From positions 124,001-188,000 of the forward strand of contig JAFRER010000010.1 in the NCBI GenBank assembly GCA_017434755.1: DNA of 64,000 nucleotides, in the 5' to 3' direction. Below the pieces are notes generated by a model. It saw only the letters and a program-made list of their open reading frames with translations. It was not told where the DNA came from and searched no databases. Position 1 is the first letter of the stretch. Each line of letters starts with the position of its first letter. Shown here piece after piece: positions 42,939 to 51,578 of this stretch. This DNA is from Oscillospiraceae bacterium (lineage in GTDB: Bacteria > Bacillota > Clostridia > Oscillospirales > Oscillospiraceae). Position numbers and translations under genes: made by a program.

Positions 42939-44084
42939 ATGGCAAAGGACGTTCTCGGTGTAGGAATCATAGGCTGCGGCACTTTCTGCACGGCCTATCT
43001 TGCGACTCTCGGTCCCGTCTACAAGACCGTGAAGGTGGTCGCCTGCTCGGATATAGACATGGAGAGAGCAAATAAGATCGCGAAGGAGTGGGGCGTTCCC
43101 CATCCCTGCACCACAGATGAGCTCCTGGCGGATCCCGAAGTGGATATAGCCGTCATCGTCACCGGCCCTGGCTCCCACTATCCCCTGACCATGCAGGCGC
43201 TGCGGGCGGGAAAGCACGTTTACTGCGAGAAACCCATGGCCCTTACCTTCGAACAGGCGGACGAGATCGTGGAATACGCCGCGGCGCACAACCTGTTCGT
43301 CGCCAACGCGCCGGATACCTTCCTCGACTGCGGGCTCCAGACCGCGCGCAAGCTTGTGGATGAAGGCGCAATCGGAAAAGTCACCGGCATGTCCATCAAC
43401 TTTGTCGGCCCCGGTCCGGACCTCTGGCACCCGACGGGAGACTTCTACTACAAGAAGGGCGGCGGCCCCGTCATGGATATGGCCCCGTATTATCTATCGG
43501 CCCTCGTTTCGATCCTCGGACCGATCGAGAGCATCTTCTGCTACACGAACCGCGCCTTCGAAAAGAGACCGATCCAGGATCACGTCGTGGACGTGGAGAT
43601 CGACACCAACTGCTGCGGCGTGGTAAGGCTGCGCAACGGCGTCATCGGCAATATCAACCTCAGCTTCGACATCGTCCACGCCAGAATGCCCTATTTCGAG
43701 ATCTACGGCACGAAGGGCGCCCTCATCTGCCCCGACCCGAACACCTACAAGGACGGGCTGAAGCTCATCACCTACGAGGATCTCAAGGAGCACGCCCTCG
43801 CGATCCCGGATTACTGGGACAGGGTCGCCTACATCGATTCCACCGCGCCGATGGCGCTCTACAAGGACATCCCCACCCCGAAGCCCATCGGAGAGAACCA
43901 CAGGGGCATGGGCATCAACGACATGGCCGAGTGCATTCTCCACGGGGCCAAGCCCAGATGCAGCATGTACATGTCCCGCCACATCACCGAAGCGATCACG
44001 GGTTTTGCCGAGAGTTCCGCGACCGGAAAGCAGTACTTCATGAAGACCGACTGCGAGCGCCCGGACCCCATCGAATACGGATAA
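42939..44084 (+). CDS. Gfo/Idh/MocA-family NAD(P)-dependent oxidoreductase
   Basis: A 381-residue dehydrogenase. The N-terminal Rossmann fold has GVGIIGCGTFCTAYLATLG and an acidic VACSDIDMER that suggests NAD over NADP. The catalytic lysine is in VYCEKPMALT, and the substrate domain has FYYKKGGGPVMDMAPYYLSALVSILG. The family oxidises sugars and inositols. No transporter or sugar kinase is adjacent, so the substrate is unknown. It has its own promoter and a GC-rich hairpin after the stop. Confidence 0.9.
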   Translation: MAKDVLGVGIIGCGTFCTAYLATLGPVYKTVKVVACSDIDMERANKIAKEWGVPHPCTTDELLADPEVDIAVIVTGPGSHYPLTMQALRAGKHVYCEKPMALTFEQADEIVEYAAAHNLFVANAPDTFLDCGLQTARKLVDEGAIGKVTGMSINFVGPGPDLWHPTGDFYYKKGGGPVMDMAPYYLSALVSILGPIESIFCYTNRAFEKRPIQDHVVDVEIDTNCCGVVRLRNGVIGNINLSFDIVHARMPYFEIYGTKGALICPDPNTYKDGLKLITYEDLKEHALAIPDYWDRVAYIDSTAPMALYKDIPTPKPIGENHRGMGINDMAECILHGAKPRCSMYMSRHITEAITGFAESSATGKQYFMKTDCERPDPIEYG

Positions 44085-44100
44085 CGGAATCTTCATTCGG

Positions 44101-44128
44101 CCGCCGCGTACGGGAAAGTGCGCGGCGG
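44101..44128 (+). terminator. Terminator of the Gfo/Idh/MocA gene
   Basis: An 8-bp GC stem, CCGCCGCG / CGCGGCGG, with loop TACGGGAAAGTG, then TCATCATTTG. The U-tract is weak. Confidence 0.5.
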
Positions 44129-44141
44129 TCATCATTTGTGC

Positions 44142-44170
44142 TTGAATCGGACGGAGAGAAAAGCTATACT
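44142..44170 (+). promoter_or_regulatory. Promoter of the zinc-ribbon/TPR gene
   Basis: TTGAAT (44142-44147), 17 nt, TATACT (44165-44170). Confidence 0.6.
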
Positions 44171-44197
44171 GAATGAAAAAGAGCAGGAGGTAGTAAT

Positions 44198-45817
44198 ATG
44201 GGTTTCAAGTATTGCCACGAATGCGGAACGCGCAACGAAGAGGGAACAAAGTTCTGCTTCCATTGCGGAACGAAGCTCCCCGAGATCGTTCCTGTGCCGG
44301 CTCCGGAAGCGATACCCGCACCCGAGACTGTGCCAGAGCCTGCGCCCGAAATCATACCCGAACCCGCACCCGAAGCTGTATCCGAGGTCGTACCCGAAAT
44401 CGTGCCCGAGCCGGTGCCTAAGATCGTACCCGAACCCGAACCCGAGATCGTTCCTGAGTACGTACCTGAGTCTGCACCCGCTTACGCCGGAACGCCGGTC
44501 CCGCCCGGACCTTCGCCATCCGCGCCGGTAAAGAAAAAGAAAAAAACGGGCCTCGTGATTGTTCTGATCGTTCTCGCACTCCTCATCGCTGCCGCCGCCG
44601 TGCTGCTGTTTACCGGCAGGTTCGACAAGATCATGGCGACGGTGAAATCCGGGAGAGGCGACTATATCGGTGCGCTCGAAAGCTATGAGAACTATCTCAG
44701 CCGCAGCGGAGACGACAGCACGGAGGCCTACACGCAGGCTTCCCTATACGCCCTGAGCGCTGGCGACGCGGACAAGGCCCTGATGTATGCCAGAAGCGTT
44801 CCCGAGAAGAGCGCGGAATCGAGAAGGCTCGAGGAGAAAGCGGCGGTCGTGATGGCCAAGAACGCGATCCGAAATGAAAACTGGGAGGCGGCCATCGAGA
44901 GCCTTCGCGGCGTAGACAGTGAGGATGCAGAAGCGCTCCGGGACGAGGCAAATTACAACCTTGCCGTGGAAGCTGCGAAGAAGGGGAGATTCGAGGAGGC
45001 CATCGCGCTGCTCGAGGAAAACTCCTATGACCTTGCGGCAGATATGCTTCCGGAATACAGATACCGTTACGGGCTCTCCCTCATGGATGAGGAGCGGTAC
45101 GAGGAAGCCATCGCTCAGTTCAATCAGACGGATTTCGGCGACAGCGACGATATGCGCGGGAAATGCTACTTCTATATGTCGATCGACTATGCCTTCCTTA
45201 CCGATGTGAAAGAGGTCTGCTTCGATATCATCGATGAGGACGCAAGCGCGGAGAGCCTGCAGGCCGCGGCGGAAAAACTCAGCGCTTACACGGATAAGCT
45301 CTTCAACGACTCCGAGCTCCAGTATTTCGGCGAGGAGCTGAAGTACGCTTTCCTCGGGGAGATCGCCGCGAAGGAGCAGGCCGGTCAGACCGCTCATAAG
45401 ATATACCAGAGGGACCTTTACAGATACTATGCGCAGGAAAGCGAATGCCTTGAGATCATCCATGAGATGTATCCCTTCGCGGATGAAGACTGGGCCAAGA
45501 TCAGCGATTTCTTTGAGACGCCCGAGCGCTGGAACACGTTTATCACCATAATCGACAAGCTCGACGCGGCGATCGATAAGATCGAGTACGCTAAGAAAGA
45601 GACGGATACGAGGCATTATATAGAACTGCCGAACGATACGGACTATACCGTGAACGTTACCATCTGGTTCAGCATCTACGATGAGAACAAAGAGTTCATC
45701 AACGAGGATGAAGTGACGGCTGTCCTGTCGCCGCATAAAACGACCAATGTCTATTTCACGACCGGCGTGACCAGCGGCTCCTGGCAATGCGATTTCCGGA
45801 TCGATGATTTTGAATGA
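44198..45817 (+). CDS. Zinc-ribbon membrane protein with Pro/Glu repeats and TPR-like domain
   Basis: A 539-residue protein. It starts with a zinc ribbon (C6, C9, C20, C23: CHEC ... CFHC). Then comes a Pro/Glu/Val repeat of about 60 residues built on the unit xPEPAPEI, one transmembrane helix (GLVIVLIVLALLIAAAAVLLF) and a long helical TPR-like part (GDYIGALESYENYLSRSGDDS, GRFEEAIALLEENS, ERYEEAIAQFNQTD). The C-terminal 80 residues look beta-rich. The cytoplasmic ribbon and outside TPR suggest a scaffold. The same order of linker, helix and TPR is seen in the RCC1-repeat protein. AGGAGG lies 8 nt before the ATG. The function is unknown. Confidence 0.72.
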   Translation: MGFKYCHECGTRNEEGTKFCFHCGTKLPEIVPVPAPEAIPAPETVPEPAPEIIPEPAPEAVSEVVPEIVPEPVPKIVPEPEPEIVPEYVPESAPAYAGTPVPPGPSPSAPVKKKKKTGLVIVLIVLALLIAAAAVLLFTGRFDKIMATVKSGRGDYIGALESYENYLSRSGDDSTEAYTQASLYALSAGDADKALMYARSVPEKSAESRRLEEKAAVVMAKNAIRNENWEAAIESLRGVDSEDAEALRDEANYNLAVEAAKKGRFEEAIALLEENSYDLAADMLPEYRYRYGLSLMDEERYEEAIAQFNQTDFGDSDDMRGKCYFYMSIDYAFLTDVKEVCFDIIDEDASAESLQAAAEKLSAYTDKLFNDSELQYFGEELKYAFLGEIAAKEQAGQTAHKIYQRDLYRYYAQESECLEIIHEMYPFADEDWAKISDFFETPERWNTFITIIDKLDAAIDKIEYAKKETDTRHYIELPNDTDYTVNVTIWFSIYDENKEFINEDEVTAVLSPHKTTNVYFTTGVTSGSWQCDFRIDDFE

Positions 45818-45846
45818 TCACATCCGTCCATGAAAAGGAGGTAACT

Positions 45847-46350
45847 ATGGCAGAAAATGAAGTGACCCAGCGTCCGGAAATGCCGGATGTCAAAAGCGGT
45901 AAAGCGGCTCCCGCCGCCCCTGCGGTGAGCTATCCGACCTCAGCGCCCGCCGCCGATCCCATGCGCGTGTATGAAAACGCGCCCCCTCCTCCGCAGCCGG
46001 AACCGCCCGGCGGTTCCAAAGCGGTGAGGGTGATCTATCAGATCCTCCGGGTCATCCTGTATCTGGCGTATCTCGGCTGGGCTGCCCTCACGTGCATAAA
46101 GCTCTGGCCGGGAATGCCCGGAAAAGGCATCGTGCAGCATCTCACTCAGTACGGGATCCTGCTGTTCGCACCGGCGGTCGTAATCGATATCCTCCTGCGC
46201 ATCCTCCGGAGGATCGGCTACGGCAAACGGGCAAAGGGCATGAAGAGGGACCGCTGGGCGCTCTCGGGCGTGGTCCTGATCCTCGGCTTCGTCTTTGCGA
46301 TCTGGATGGCGATCTGGACCTACGTCATCAAGGATCTGGCGGGCCTCTGA
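45847..46350 (+). CDS. Small membrane protein of unknown function
   Basis: A 167-residue protein with an Ala/Pro-rich N-terminal 55 residues and three hydrophobic helices (VIYQILRVILYLAYLGWAAL, YGILLFAPAVVIDILLRIL, GVVLILGFVFAIWMAIWTYV). No family is recognised. The ATG at 45847 has AAGGAGG 6 nt upstream and is preferred over one 11 codons earlier that overlaps the previous gene. It probably shares the transcript of the zinc-ribbon gene and may act with it. Confidence 0.65.
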   Translation: MAENEVTQRPEMPDVKSGKAAPAAPAVSYPTSAPAADPMRVYENAPPPPQPEPPGGSKAVRVIYQILRVILYLAYLGWAALTCIKLWPGMPGKGIVQHLTQYGILLFAPAVVIDILLRILRRIGYGKRAKGMKRDRWALSGVVLILGFVFAIWMAIWTYVIKDLAGL

Positions 46351-46366
46351 TCAAACTGAAAAGGAG

Positions 46367-46397
46367 AAAAACAGCGCTGACGAGGCGCTGTTTTTTT
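46367..46397 (+). terminator. Terminator of the zinc-ribbon operon
   Basis: AAAACAGCGC and GCGCTGTTTT form the stem around TGACGAG, followed by a T7 run. Confidence 0.85.
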
Positions 46398-46429
46398 ATC
46401 TCCTGAGAGGAACAGTTAATCACAAATCA

Positions 46430-46487
46430 TTGACAACGGGTGTTTTGCGGTTATAATAAAAGTCAGAAAGAGTTAGAGACACTTAAC
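46430..46487 (+). promoter_or_regulatory. Promoter of the feo operon with possible operator
   Basis: TTGACA (46430-46435), 16 nt, TATAAT (46452-46457), both consensus. Just downstream, GTTAGAGACACTTAAC (46472-46487) is an imperfect palindrome in the usual place for an iron repressor of the Fur or DtxR type. It does not clearly match either consensus. Confidence 0.6.
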
Positions 46488-46517
46488 ACATAGTCGGGAG
46501 CACGGAGGATCATAGCG

Positions 46518-46745
46518 ATGACGCTTGACGAGCTTGAGATCGGGAAGAGCGGTATCATTAAAACTGTGGGCGGGGAAGGCCCGCTCCGGTGCAGGTTTCT
46601 GGATATGGGGCTCATCCCCCGCACGAAGGTGAAAAAGATCAAGGTGGCGCCCCTCGGCGACCCTATCCAGATCTATATTCGTGGCTATGAGCTGACCCTG
46701 CGCAAGGAGGACGCCGAGAAGATAGAACTGGAGGCGATCGAATGA
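46518..46745 (+). CDS. feoA: Ferrous iron transport protein A
   Basis: A 75-residue SH3-like protein that helps FeoB. It starts MTLDELEIGKSGIIKTVGG and has CRFLDMGLIPRTKVKKIKVAPLGDPIQIYIRGYELTLRK, the family pattern. GGAGG is about 10 nt upstream. Its stop overlaps the feoB start (ATGA). Confidence 0.93.
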   Translation: MTLDELEIGKSGIIKTVGGEGPLRCRFLDMGLIPRTKVKKIKVAPLGDPIQIYIRGYELTLRKEDAEKIELEAIE

Positions 46746-48751
46746 TATTCGCACTGGCCGGGAACCAGAACAGCGGCAAGACCACCCTGTTCAACGCGCT
46801 CACAGGCTCAAACCAGCACGTGGGAAACTTCCCCGGCGTGACGGTCGACCAGAAGACCGGCAGCATAAAGGGACAGAAGGACTGCGAGGTCGTGGACCTG
46901 CCGGGCATCTATTCCATGCGCACCTACACGCAGGAGGAGATCGTCTCCCGTGACTTCATCCTCAAAAACCATCCGGACGGGATCATCAACATCGTGGACG
47001 CCACGAATATCGAGAGGAACCTGTATCTGACGCTCCAGCTGCTCGAACTGCGCATCCCCATGGTGGTGGCCCTGAACATGATGGACGAGATGACATCCAA
47101 CGGCGGCACCGTGGATATTGAGAAGCTGAGCACGGCGCTCGGGGTCCCCGTGGTCCCAATCTCCGCCGTGAAGAACAAGGGCGTGAGCGAGCTTACGGAA
47201 AGGGCCGTGGAGGTGGCCTCCGAGAAGATCCTTCCCGCGGTGACGGACTTCTGCGATGCGGATTCCCAGGTCCACCGCTGCATCCACGCCGTCGTTCACC
47301 TCATTCAGGACCACGCGGACAGAAAGGGCGTCTCTTCAAGGTTCTGCACCGCCAAGCTTATCGAGGGAGATCCGGATCTCGAAGATTGGCTGGGGCTCGA
47401 TGAAAACGAGCGGGAGCTCATCGAGCACTGCATCGTCCAGATGGAGACCGAGACGGGGCTCGACCGCAACGCTGCGCTGGCGGACATGCGCTATACCTTT
47501 ATCGAAAACGCCGTGGCGGAATCGGTGGTGAAGCCGCAGGAGAGCAAAGAGCACGCGCGGTCCGTGAAGCTGGATAAGATCCTCACCGGGAAATATACTG
47601 CCATTCCCGTGTTCATCGCAATCATGGGCCTCATCTTCTACCTGACCTTCAACGTCATCGGCGCCTGGCTGCAGGATCTGCTCAGCCTGGGCATCGACTG
47701 GCTCTCCGGTGTTGTGGATGCGGGGCTCACAGCCTACGGGATCAACCCGGTGGTGCATTCCCTCGTCGTCGACGGGATCTTCGCGGGAGTCGGCTCCGTG
47801 GTGAGTTTCCTGCCGGTCATCGTCGTGATGTTCTTCTTCCTCTCCATCCTGGAGGACACCGGCTACATGGCGCGTATCGCCTTCTTCATGGACAAGATCC
47901 TCCGTAAGCTCGGGCTCTCAGGAAGGAGTTTCGTTCCGATGCTGATCGGATTCGGCTGCTCCGTCCCCGCCATCATGGCCACGCGGACCTCCTCCTCGGA
48001 AAGGGATCGGAAGATGACCATCCTGCTCACGCCGTATATGAGCTGCTCGGCCAAGATCCCGATCTACTCCGTCTTTGTGGCGGCCTTTTTCGGCAGGCAG
48101 AGCGCTCTTGCCATGATCCTCATTTATCTCACGGGCATCGTCACGGGCGTGATCGTGGCCTCCGTCCTCAAGCGCACCGTTTTCAAGGGAGAGCCCGTCC
48201 CCTTCGTGATGGAGCTTCCGAACTACCGGCTGCCCTCGGCGAAGAACACGGGACTGCTGCTGTGGGAGAAGGCAAAGGACTTCCTGCAGCGGGCCTTCAC
48301 CATCATCTTCCTCGCGACCGTGATCATCTGGTTCCTGCGCACCTTCGACACGCGGCTGAACGTGGCGGAGGACCAGTCGCAGAGCCTGCTCGCGATCATA
48401 GCCACGATCGTCGCCCCGATCTTCAAGCCCCTCGGCTTCGGCGACTGGAGGATGGTCTCCGCCCTGGTGACGGGCATTACCGCCAAGGAGGCGGTCGTGT
48501 CCACACTGTCGGTGATCATGAACACCGGAGCGGAAAACCTCACCCCGGTCCTGAAGACCCTGTTCACGCCGCTCTCAGCGGCCTCCTTCCTTGCCTTCAC
48601 CCTGCTCTATACCCCCTGCGCCGCGGCCGTTGCCACGATACGGAGGGAGTACGGCTCGGCGATCAAGACGATCCTGATCGTGATCGCTCAGTGCGCCGTG
48701 GCCTGGATCGTAGCCTTCCTTGTATATAACATCGGAGGGCTGTTCGTATGA
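46742..48751 (+). CDS. feoB: Ferrous iron transporter FeoB
   Basis: A 669-residue Fe(II) permease with an N-terminal G domain and about eight membrane helices. The G domain has G1 GNQNSGKTT (residues 7-15), the switch PGVTVDQKTG, G3 VVDLPGIYSM and G4 NMMD. Membrane parts include FLPVIVVMFFFLSILEDTGYMARIAF and GFGCSVPAIMATRT with the conserved cysteine. It takes up ferrous iron under anaerobic conditions. It overlaps both feoA and the downstream small gene by 4 nt, so the three are coupled. Confidence 0.96.
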   Translation: MIFALAGNQNSGKTTLFNALTGSNQHVGNFPGVTVDQKTGSIKGQKDCEVVDLPGIYSMRTYTQEEIVSRDFILKNHPDGIINIVDATNIERNLYLTLQLLELRIPMVVALNMMDEMTSNGGTVDIEKLSTALGVPVVPISAVKNKGVSELTERAVEVASEKILPAVTDFCDADSQVHRCIHAVVHLIQDHADRKGVSSRFCTAKLIEGDPDLEDWLGLDENERELIEHCIVQMETETGLDRNAALADMRYTFIENAVAESVVKPQESKEHARSVKLDKILTGKYTAIPVFIAIMGLIFYLTFNVIGAWLQDLLSLGIDWLSGVVDAGLTAYGINPVVHSLVVDGIFAGVGSVVSFLPVIVVMFFFLSILEDTGYMARIAFFMDKILRKLGLSGRSFVPMLIGFGCSVPAIMATRTSSSERDRKMTILLTPYMSCSAKIPIYSVFVAAFFGRQSALAMILIYLTGIVTGVIVASVLKRTVFKGEPVPFVMELPNYRLPSAKNTGLLLWEKAKDFLQRAFTIIFLATVIIWFLRTFDTRLNVAEDQSQSLLAIIATIVAPIFKPLGFGDWRMVSALVTGITAKEAVVSTLSVIMNTGAENLTPVLKTLFTPLSAASFLAFTLLYTPCAAAVATIRREYGSAIKTILIVIAQCAVAWIVAFLVYNIGGLFV

Positions 48752-48909
48752 GCCTGCTCGACTGGATCATCCTCGCCGCCGTTGCCGTGCTGATCGTGAT
48801 CGCGATCCGCGTGTGGCACAAGAGCGGCAGCTGCAGCTGCTCCTCGGGATCCTGCTGCGGCAACTGCAGCGCATGCAGCATGAACTGCAAAAAGAAAGAG
48901 AAAAAATGA
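48748..48909 (+). CDS. FeoB-associated Cys-rich membrane protein
   Basis: A 53-residue peptide easily missed by gene callers. It starts at an ATG inside the feoB stop (ATGA overlap). It has one N-terminal membrane helix (LLDWIILAAVAVLIVIAIRVW), then seven cysteines in about 20 residues (SCSCSSGSCCGNCSACSMNC) and a lysine tail. This matches the small FeoB-associated cysteine-rich proteins of Firmicutes, sometimes called FeoC-like. The cysteines could bind iron or sense redox state. Confidence 0.85.
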   Translation: MSLLDWIILAAVAVLIVIAIRVWHKSGSCSCSSGSCCGNCSACSMNCKKKEKK

Positions 48910-48918
48910 GGTAGACGT

Positions 48919-49773
48919 ATGGGCCCGATCTGGATCCTGATAGGAATAACAGCCCTCGCCGGTATCGGCGGAACGGGGCTGGGCGGAGCCATTGCCTGCC
49001 TGTTCCGGAAAGATTCGGATAAGACTGTCAGCCTGCTGCTTTCCTTTGCAGCCGGCGTCATGACCGCTGTGGTCTGCTTCGACCTGCTGACGGAAGCGCT
49101 GAACACCGAAGGGAAGGCTTCCAACGTGTGGATGGTCGTTTGCGGCGTGATCGCCGGATTTGCGCTGATCGCGCTGCTCAACGCGTGGATCGACAAGGCG
49201 ACGAACCACGAGATCGCGCATATTGACGAAAACCATCCGAAGACCGCCGACTCCCTGAAGGAACTGACCCATGCCGACCATCTGTATGAACATATGAGAG
49301 GCCGCCAGCCCCGCAGCGGGCTGTTCCTTGCCGGGCTCGTGATGGCGGCAGCGATCGCGCTCCACAATGTGCCGGAGGGCATGGTGATCGGTTCTTCCTT
49401 TGCCAGAACAGCGGATAAGATGCTGGCTAACCGCGGCGGCCTGACCATGGCCGTGGTGATCGGTCTGCACAATATCCCCGAGGGCATGGCCGTGGCGGTG
49501 CCGCTGATCTCGGGCGGCATGAAGAAATGGCGCTCCGTCGGGGTGACTGCCCTGTCCGGCGCGCCTACCGTCATAGGTGCCGTATTGGGCTTTCTCATCG
49601 GCACCATCGGCCCTACGGCGCTGGTGATCTCCCTGAGCTTCGCCTCCGGCGCCATGCTGTATGTGGTGTTCGGCGAACTGCTCCCCGAGTCGATCCTGAT
49701 GTGGAAATCCAAGCTTCCCGCAGCGGTGGCCATCCTGGGCATTCTGACCGGCCTGATCATCATCTATCTGTAA
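48919..49773 (+). CDS. ZIP-family divalent metal transporter
   Basis: A 284-residue ZIP protein with about eight helices. The two metal-site helices carry HNVPEGMVIGSSF and HNIPEGMAVAVPLI, the diagnostic H-N-x-P-E-G pairs. ZIP proteins move Zn(II), Fe(II) or Mn(II) inward. A cytoplasmic loop rich in His and acidic residues (HEIAHIDENHPKTAD, ADHLYEH) may bind metal. It starts 9 nt after the Cys-rich gene and ends at a strong terminator, so it belongs to the feo operon; Fe(II) or a broad divalent specificity is likely. Confidence 0.92.
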   Translation: MGPIWILIGITALAGIGGTGLGGAIACLFRKDSDKTVSLLLSFAAGVMTAVVCFDLLTEALNTEGKASNVWMVVCGVIAGFALIALLNAWIDKATNHEIAHIDENHPKTADSLKELTHADHLYEHMRGRQPRSGLFLAGLVMAAAIALHNVPEGMVIGSSFARTADKMLANRGGLTMAVVIGLHNIPEGMAVAVPLISGGMKKWRSVGVTALSGAPTVIGAVLGFLIGTIGPTALVISLSFASGAMLYVVFGELLPESILMWKSKLPAAVAILGILTGLIIIYL

Positions 49774-49805
49774 ACCGTCCTGCCGGAAACAGCGGGATCA
49801 ACAAG

Positions 49806-49842
49806 AAAAAACAGTGCGGCATTCGTCCGCACTGTTTTTTCT
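49806..49842. terminator. Bidirectional terminator after the feo operon
   Basis: A 14-bp stem AAAAAACAGTGCGG / CCGCACTGTTTTTT with loop CATTCGT. It is shared with the convergent CPBP gene. Confidence 0.9.
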
Positions 49843-49861
49843 TCTATGTCAGAAAGCAGTA

Positions 49862-50782
49862 TCATTCCTCCGCGGGGGCATCCTTCCCGCGCAGCAGCAC
49901 GCTCAGCGCGACCACGAGGAAGGGCAGACAGGCCAGCAGGCCATTCGGCGCAGGGCCGAGCAGCCGCACAGTGCCGGTATCCGTCAGGCACAGCAGCAGA
50001 GGGAGACCGCCTGAGGCATTTATCGCGCCGTGCAGCAGAGAAGGCACCCAGATGCTCCCGCTGCGCTCATACAGCCGGTCGTGGAGGATCCCCCAGGCGA
50101 CCGTGCTCACGCAGAACACCAGCATCCCCGTGACGGGAAAGCCGAAATAGCCGGCGTTGTTCATCGCCGAGGCGCCGTATTCGTAACCGATCAGCCAGAT
50201 CAGCGGCCAATGCCACGCGCCCCAGATCACACCGCCGAGGATACGGCCCGTTACGCTGCCGAACCGCGCCTTCAGCTGCGGGTAGAGGAAACCCCGCCAG
50301 CCGATCTCCTCGCCCAGCGCCAGCGCCATGTTCAGCAGCGGCGCGAAGAAGGCGGCCTCGATCACGGAGATCAGCAGATACAGGCCGAATGTGAGCCCCT
50401 GCGCCTCCAGCTGCGCGAGCACGTCCGTACCGGTGCCGGCGGAGACCGCGGCTCCGCTGAGATCAAGGTGGCGCGGGAACACGAGAAAATACAGAGCGGC
50501 TCCGAGGGCGGTGAAAACGATCGGCATGAACCAGGCGATCAGGAAAGACCCGATGTTCTTCCGGATCCGCGGATTCCAGCCCATGCCTTTCAGCTTTCCT
50601 CCGGCGAGCAAGACGCCGAGCGTCGGCACGAACATCATGGCGGCCACGATCAGAGCCCCGATGCTCGCATCCACATTATTCCATTTATAGGCCGCGGCGA
50701 ACTGGATGGCATAGGCGAGGGCGAAGGTCCAGATCAGGTACTTCACGACCTGCTTCCGGTTGTATTCTATTTTGTCAGTCAT
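49862..50782 (-). CDS. CPBP-family intramembrane metalloprotease
   Basis: A protein of about 306 residues with roughly eight membrane helices. The family motifs are present: LGEEIGWRGFLYP (EExxxR), GAWHWPLIWL (the FxxxH-type motif) and LLHGAIN (HxxxN-type). These proteins are glutamate/histidine intramembrane proteases related to Rce1 and to bacteriocin-immunity proteins. Nothing next to it looks like a bacteriocin precursor. The ATG at 50782 has GGAGG 9 nt upstream; the ATG at 50791 touches the GGAGG. Confidence 0.85.
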   Translation of the reverse strand: MTDKIEYNRKQVVKYLIWTFALAYAIQFAAAYKWNNVDASIGALIVAAMMFVPTLGVLLAGGKLKGMGWNPRIRKNIGSFLIAWFMPIVFTALGAALYFLVFPRHLDLSGAAVSAGTGTDVLAQLEAQGLTFGLYLLISVIEAAFFAPLLNMALALGEEIGWRGFLYPQLKARFGSVTGRILGGVIWGAWHWPLIWLIGYEYGASAMNNAGYFGFPVTGMLVFCVSTVAWGILHDRLYERSGSIWVPSLLHGAINASGGLPLLLCLTDTGTVRLLGPAPNGLLACLPFLVVALSVLLRGKDAPAEE

Positions 50783-50807
50783 AGCATTCATCCTCCGATC
50801 TGAGCGT

Positions 50808-50837
50808 ATTATAGCATATGACGCAGCGTCATGAGCA
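50808..50837 (-). promoter_or_regulatory. Promoter and candidate operator of the CPBP gene
   Basis: Minus strand TATAAT (50813-50808). Upstream, in the spacer, lies ATGACGC-A-GCGTCAT (50818-50832), a 7-bp-arm perfect palindrome. The -35 box is poor (TTGCTC at about 19 nt). A repressor site over the promoter is likely. Confidence 0.5.
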
Positions 50838-50952
50838 ATACCTTACGCAGGGGGATTTTTATATTTTTATATTATTTTTCGAAACTGCCCCAACAACTCT
50901 GCTTTTATCTATATTGAACAGGAAGAGAAGTCACCGATGCAGATGAGAAACT

Positions 50953-50984
50953 AAAAGACCCGTTACAGATGTAACAGGTCTTTT
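50953..50984 (-). terminator. Terminator of the GNAT-kinase-SGNH operon
   Basis: On the minus strand AAAGACCTGTTAC and GTAACGGGTCTTTT pair (one mismatch) around ATCT, followed by TAGTTT. Confidence 0.7.
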
Positions 50985-51578
50985 TCATATAAGTTCATTC
51001 ACTCGCAGATGCTTTTCCACCTGGGCGGCGAATTCTTTGTGTGCTTCCGGGGAGAAGTGGACCCCGTCCGCAGAAAGGGGAAGATCCCATGAGGGGGCAG
51101 CGGCGAAGAGCGCGTTATATTTTTTCGCCAGCCTGCGGTATTGCGTGATCAGATCCCAAAAGATCTCCTGCAGATGTGCGAGCGGGGTCTCCACCGGCGG
51201 AGGCGAGATCAGAAAGAGCGGCAGTTCGGGGAAAGATTCCTTCAGCTCCCGCAGGAAGGTATCCATCCGGACGGCGATCTTCTCCGCGGAAGGCTCATTG
51301 AGCAGGAATGCGTCATTGGTGCCGAGCAGAATGATGACGAGGTCTGCCGGGAGTTCCTGCCGGATCAGCGACAAAGCAAGTTCCACCTCCCGCCTTGAGT
51401 GCGGGACCGGCCTTCCGTTGAGTCCCATGTTCACCACGTCCCAACCGGTGTCTGCCGCGAGGATCTCCGGCCACCTTTCGGAAGGAGGATAGCGGCCGCC
51501 GAAGGGATCGCGCGGGTCGTAACCGTATGTGTTTGAATCCCCGAAACAGAGGATGCGTTTGTACAGCTGTTCCATCAT
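50985..51578 (-). CDS. SGNH/GDSL-family hydrolase
   Basis: A 197-residue serine esterase of the SGNH fold. Block I is ILCFGDSNTYGYDP (catalytic Ser), block II NMGLNGRPVPHS (Gly/Asn), block III IILLGTNDAF (Asn), block V LSADGVHFSPEAH (Asp and His). All four residues are in place, so it should be active. There is no signal peptide, so it is probably cytoplasmic. The natural ester is unknown; arylesterase- and acyl-CoA-thioesterase-like proteins look like this. It overlaps the kinase-like gene by 4 nt. Confidence 0.88.
   Translation of the reverse strand: MMEQLYKRILCFGDSNTYGYDPRDPFGGRYPPSERWPEILAADTGWDVVNMGLNGRPVPHSRREVELALSLIRQELPADLVIILLGTNDAFLLNEPSAEKIAVRMDTFLRELKESFPELPLFLISPPPVETPLAHLQEIFWDLITQYRRLAKKYNALFAAAPSWDLPLSADGVHFSPEAHKEFAAQVEKHLRVNELI

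Noticed and set aside
46430-46487. Clear Fur box in the feo promoter
   Set aside because: Only an imperfect palindrome is seen; it does not match the Fur or DtxR consensus well enough to name.
49862-50782. Bacteriocin immunity cassette around the CPBP protease
   Set aside because: No double-glycine leader peptide, export ATPase or small cationic peptide gene was found next to it.
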